Assembly (NCBI GenBank): GCA_002292325.1
Contig: DBBR01000069.1
Coordinates: forward strand, 1-9,568
Direction of reading: 5' to 3'
From: Flavobacteriales bacterium UBA979
GTDB taxonomy: Bacteria > Bacteroidota > Bacteroidia > Flavobacteriales_D > Sanyastnellaceae
Length of the DNA stretch: 9,568 bases
Below are positions 7,628 to 9,568 of this stretch, in pieces. Under the pieces are notes generated by a model. That model did not search any database. It was not told the DNA's origin and was given only the letters and a program-made list of their open reading frames with translations. Position numbers and translations under genes: made by a program. Numbering within the stretch: the first letter of the stretch is position 1; the number at the start of each line of letters is the position of its first letter.

Positions 7628-8206
7628 TCAATGATTGGGGATGAGCATATCAAATAAGTTGGTTTGGGCACGCTGCAGCGGATCAAATCCTAATTTCTCT
7701 TCATAGCGCTGCAAAATCAGCAGTCCAGCAGCCTCATTTGCTGCATGTTTTGCCTCAAACTCTACACAATTCACTTGGCGTCCGTCATGCGCTGCCTCGT
7801 AGTAGACAATTTCACAGTCGGCATAATCGAATACACGAATGGACTTCTCTATGATCTGTCCAGGTCCCGCACCGACCGCTCTCATCCAGGCTGACACGGC
7901 ATCACCTTGCGACCGATGGACACCCAATTCCAGGTTGATTTCAGTTCGAATTTCATTGTCCTTTTCTCGACTCTTCAGCGTTAACTGTTGTATTTCTTTG
8001 TCCAATCGATGACGGTAAATGTGATCGGTGCTCTGCGCTGGAACATAATAGGTGTCCAAAACTTCAAGCGCTTTTTCACCTTCGGGATTCAAAGCCCTGC
8101 AAGACTCGAAAAATCGTTCGCGATCGAACCTCGCATCGACCACAAATTTGTGCTCAATTTCCAAAAAGGCTGTACCCGTATCGCGTGTGGACTTCCCTTC
8201 TTTCAT
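7628..8206 (-). CDS. CYTH-domain (triphosphate tunnel) protein
   Basis: This is a 192-residue CYTH-family protein. The family covers CyaB-type adenylyl cyclases, thiamine triphosphatase and inorganic triphosphatases, which bind triphosphate in a beta-barrel tunnel with metal ions. The N-terminal signature ExExK is present as E16, E18 and K20 (EIEHK). Basic residues typical of the tunnel follow: R65 and R67 (YRHR), K78, R87 (IRTE), K121 and R124. A second acidic set, E149, E151 and K153 (EFEAK), lies towards the C-terminus. All key positions look intact, so a catalytically active triphosphatase is likely. The ATG at 8204-8206 overlaps the stop of the upstream reductase gene as ATGA, and the stop is three bases before the FolB-cupin start. 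The natural substrate is not known. Next to a FolB gene, dihydroneopterin triphosphate is a plausible candidate (inference); tripolyphosphate or thiamine triphosphate are alternatives. Confidence 0.9.
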   Translation of the reverse strand: MKEGKSTRDTGTAFLEIEHKFVVDARFDRERFFESCRALNPEGEKALEVLDTYYVPAQSTDHIYRHRLDKEIQQLTLKSREKDNEIRTEINLELGVHRSQGDAVSAWMRAVGAGPGQIIEKSIRVFDYADCEIVYYEAAHDGRQVNCVEFEAKHAANEAAGLLILQRYEEKLGFDPLQRAQTNLFDMLIPNH

Positions 8207-8835
8207 CGTTCCACAAGATAATGGAGGAAGACCAAGTCTCCCTGCTTTTCCAAAGATGCAAGGTTCAAACGCACAGGCAAATCCAATTCAGGCGCGACCA
8301 CAGGAACCCCGGTTGCGCGTCCAACCACCACAGGACAAAGGGTTAAAATCAATTCGTCCACTGCGCCCGCCTGATAAAATTGACGGTTGATGACGCCGCC
8401 TCCAAAAAGCAGCACTCGCTTGAATCCGGCCGCTTCACATGCGCTCAATACTGTCGCTACAAATGATTCATCACCATAATGAATTGCACGCACAGCAGGT
8501 CCAATCCGATCAGCTGAAAGGACATTTTTCGATACCATCCATTTAGGCGTGTGAGGCCGAGACCAGATGGGTGCATCCCATGAGAAACCTTTATTCGAGC
8601 ATAAAATCCATGTTGGATTTGGCCCTTTATCGGATTCACCTTCCATCACTCCTCCGCTCACATTGACCGAATGACCGCCTGCAATAACCGCATCGCATTC
8701 AGTCAAAAGACGGTGCAGATGAGCATGATCGGCTTCGTTTGTGAAACCATAACGCTTACGATCCGCATCTGACTCAGTCGGGTGAGATGCAATTCGCCCG
8801 TCTATACTCGCACCCATTACGTTGATAATCCGCAT
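8203..8835 (-). CDS. Stand-alone RibD_C/dihydrofolate reductase-like protein
   Basis: This is a 210-residue member of the RibD C-terminal/DHFR-like family of NADPH-dependent pyrimidine or pterin reductases. The N-terminal MGASIDGRIA (residues 7-16) matches the family's SxDGxIA strand-helix. DAVIAGGHSV (48-57) follows the second conserved strand. The C-terminal block has LLFGGG (142-147) and VDELILTLCPVVVG (159-172), the cofactor and substrate region. The deaminase domain of bifunctional RibD is absent. It could be a separate 5-amino-6-ribosylamino-uracil phosphate reductase for riboflavin, but the CYTH and FolB-cupin neighbours point more to a pterin substrate (inference). It is the first gene of the coupled block, starting with the ATG at 8833-8835 close to the divergent intergenic region. 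I could not find a consensus promoter just upstream on this strand. Confidence 0.9.
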   Translation of the reverse strand: MRIINVMGASIDGRIASHPTESDADRKRYGFTNEADHAHLHRLLTECDAVIAGGHSVNVSGGVMEGESDKGPNPTWILCSNKGFSWDAPIWSRPHTPKWMVSKNVLSADRIGPAVRAIHYGDESFVATVLSACEAAGFKRVLLFGGGVINRQFYQAGAVDELILTLCPVVVGRATGVPVVAPELDLPVRLNLASLEKQGDLVFLHYLVER

Positions 8836-8939
8836 GCCCTAAGATTACAATATTGTCCGCCAATTGTTGAATGGAAGTCCCATGAAAAATCCTCAATGCC
8901 CTTGATTTCTGTGAATGAATGATTTTTTTATCTAGTCAG

Positions 8940-8970
8940 TTGGATTATCCATGAAGTCCATGTAATTTTG
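8940..8970 (+). promoter_or_regulatory. rpsP promoter
   Basis: TTG (8940-8942) and TAATTTTG (8963-8970) with a 20-base spacer match the Bacteroidota consensus TTG-N17-23-TAnnTTTG exactly. Transcription should start around 8974-8978, giving a leader of roughly 62-66 bases before the rpsP ATG. The position, orientation and match make this the best-supported promoter in the window. Confidence 0.8.
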
Positions 8971-8973
8971 CGC

Positions 8974-8987
8974 TCCCTTTCGGGGGA
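8974..8987 (+). promoter_or_regulatory. Hairpin at the 5' end of the rpsP leader
   Basis: TCCCT-TTCG-GGGGA can fold into a 5-bp stem (one U-G pair) closed by a UUCG tetraloop. It lies at or next to the predicted rpsP transcription start, so it could protect the 5' end of the message or affect initiation. Part of the stem could fall before the true start site. No known leader-RNA family is recognised. Confidence 0.3.
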
Positions 8988-9039
8988 TATTTATTGACTT
9001 TAACAACGGGGTTTAGGACCCTTATAAAACGTTTCTCTC

Positions 9040-9568
9040 ATGGCAACTCGATTGCGACTCCAACGCCACGGTAAAAAAGGCAAACCATTTTTTCACGTCG
9101 TAGCGGCAGATGCACGTGCCCCACGTGATGGCCGATTCATTGAAAAAGTCGGCACCTACAACCCAAATACAAATCCAGCCACCATTGAGGTCAACCACGA
9201 CCGTGCCCTGCATTGGTTGCAAGTCGGTGCTGAAATGTCCGATACGGTTCGCGCACTTTTGAAATACAAAGGCGTTGTATACCACAACCACCTATTGAAC
9301 GGAGTGCGGAAAGGTGCAATGACAGAGGACGAGGCACAGAAACGCTTCGAAAAGTGGATGGGCGAAAAGAACGCCAAGGTCCAATCTAAAGTGGATGCAC
9401 TCACGAGCGCAAGCGATCAGGAGAAAGCAAAGCAATTGAAGGCTGAACAGGAAGTGAATGCAGCTCGCGAAGCAGCTCAAAATGCTGCGGAAGCGGAAGT
9501 AGCGGCGGCTGAAGCGGCGGCAGCTGCAGAAGCAACGGCCGATGCTGCGGCTGAAGAAGCACCTGCGG
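9040..9568 (+). CDS. rpsP: 30S ribosomal protein S16 (partial, 3' end outside window)
   Basis: The frame encodes 176 visible residues and has no stop before the window edge. The first 80 or so residues are ribosomal protein S16, a small-subunit protein needed for 30S assembly. Recognisable parts are MATRLRLQRHG, the A-D-x-R-A-P-R-D-G-R-F-I-E segment (residues 24-35), VGTYNP (37-42) and the ALHWLQVGAEMSDTVR region (56-71). Most bacterial S16 proteins have about 80-90 residues. This one continues into a Lys/Glu/Ala-rich helical region (about 95-145) and an almost pure Ala/Glu tail (about 146-176), an extension I associate with Bacteroidota S16. The ATG at 9040-9042 has no Shine-Dalgarno sequence but follows an A/T-rich leader, usual for this phylum. 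A ribosome-maturation gene such as rimM often follows rpsP but is not visible here. Confidence 0.96.
   Translation, partial: MATRLRLQRHGKKGKPFFHVVAADARAPRDGRFIEKVGTYNPNTNPATIEVNHDRALHWLQVGAEMSDTVRALLKYKGVVYHNHLLNGVRKGAMTEDEAQKRFEKWMGEKNAKVQSKVDALTSASDQEKAKQLKAEQEVNAAREAAQNAAEAEVAAAEAAAAAEATADAAAEEAPA
9472..9562 (+). repeat. rpsP: Low-complexity Ala/Glu codon run in the S16 tail
   Basis: This stretch is made mostly of GCN (Ala) and GAA (Glu) codons, with the word gcg-gaa or gct-gaa repeated irregularly. It encodes the Ala/Glu-rich end of S16. The codons vary, so it reads as selection for composition or helix rather than a recent exact tandem repeat. Confidence 0.6.

Noticed and set aside
8890..8913. 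Short plus-strand reading frame (ATG AAA AAT ... TGA) upstream of rpsP as a leader peptide
   Set aside because: Only seven codons, and it lies upstream of the predicted rpsP promoter, so it would not be transcribed with rpsP.
8989..9030. Alternative rpsP promoter TTG (8994-8996) with TATAAAAC (9023-9030)
   Set aside because: The 26-base spacer is too long, the -7 element matches poorly, and the start site would fall on the start codon; the promoter at 8940-8970 is far better.

Overview
The window looks like a chromosomal housekeeping region of a member of the Bacteroidota, most likely a Flavobacteriales-type lineage (inference). Four things point that way. The replicative polymerase DnaE carries an N-terminal DnaQ-type exonuclease domain of the kind I recall from Flavobacterium. 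Ribosomal protein S16 has a long Ala/Glu-rich C-terminal tail. Two promoters match the Bacteroidota consensus TTG-N17-23-TAnnTTTG. The starts I examined closely (rpsP, the DUF58 gene) lack a Shine-Dalgarno sequence. I see no mobile element, CRISPR array, tRNA or rRNA.

Layout, left to right. Positions 1-209 are a short region with a strong-looking leftward promoter whose gene would lie outside the window. Seven genes follow, all on the minus strand, so transcription runs right to left. In transcription order they are: a stand-alone RibD_C/DHFR-like reductase (8835-8203), a CYTH triphosphatase-like protein (8206-7628), a FolB-cupin fusion (7624-6848), a short-chain dehydrogenase (6851-6147), dnaE (6078-1765), thioredoxin trxA (1591-1274) and a DUF58 protein (1148-210). 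A convincing intrinsic terminator lies between trxA and the DUF58 gene. To the right is a divergent intergenic region with the rpsP promoter, then rpsP on the plus strand, which runs off the window end.

The most interesting part is the four-gene block 6147-8835. Its genes are joined by two ATGA overlaps and one 3-base gap, so they are probably translated as a coupled unit. The families present are a RibD_C-type NADPH reductase, a triphosphate-tunnel (CYTH) enzyme, dihydroneopterin aldolase fused to a metal-type cupin, and an SDR reductase. These would fit a pterin pathway: removal of triphosphate from dihydroneopterin triphosphate, aldol or epimerase chemistry on the side chain, a possible cupin-dependent modification, and reduction to a tetrahydropterin. 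That pathway is an inference from family membership and gene order, not something the sequence proves. The remaining genes (dnaE, trxA, DUF58, rpsP) look like ordinary core genes.
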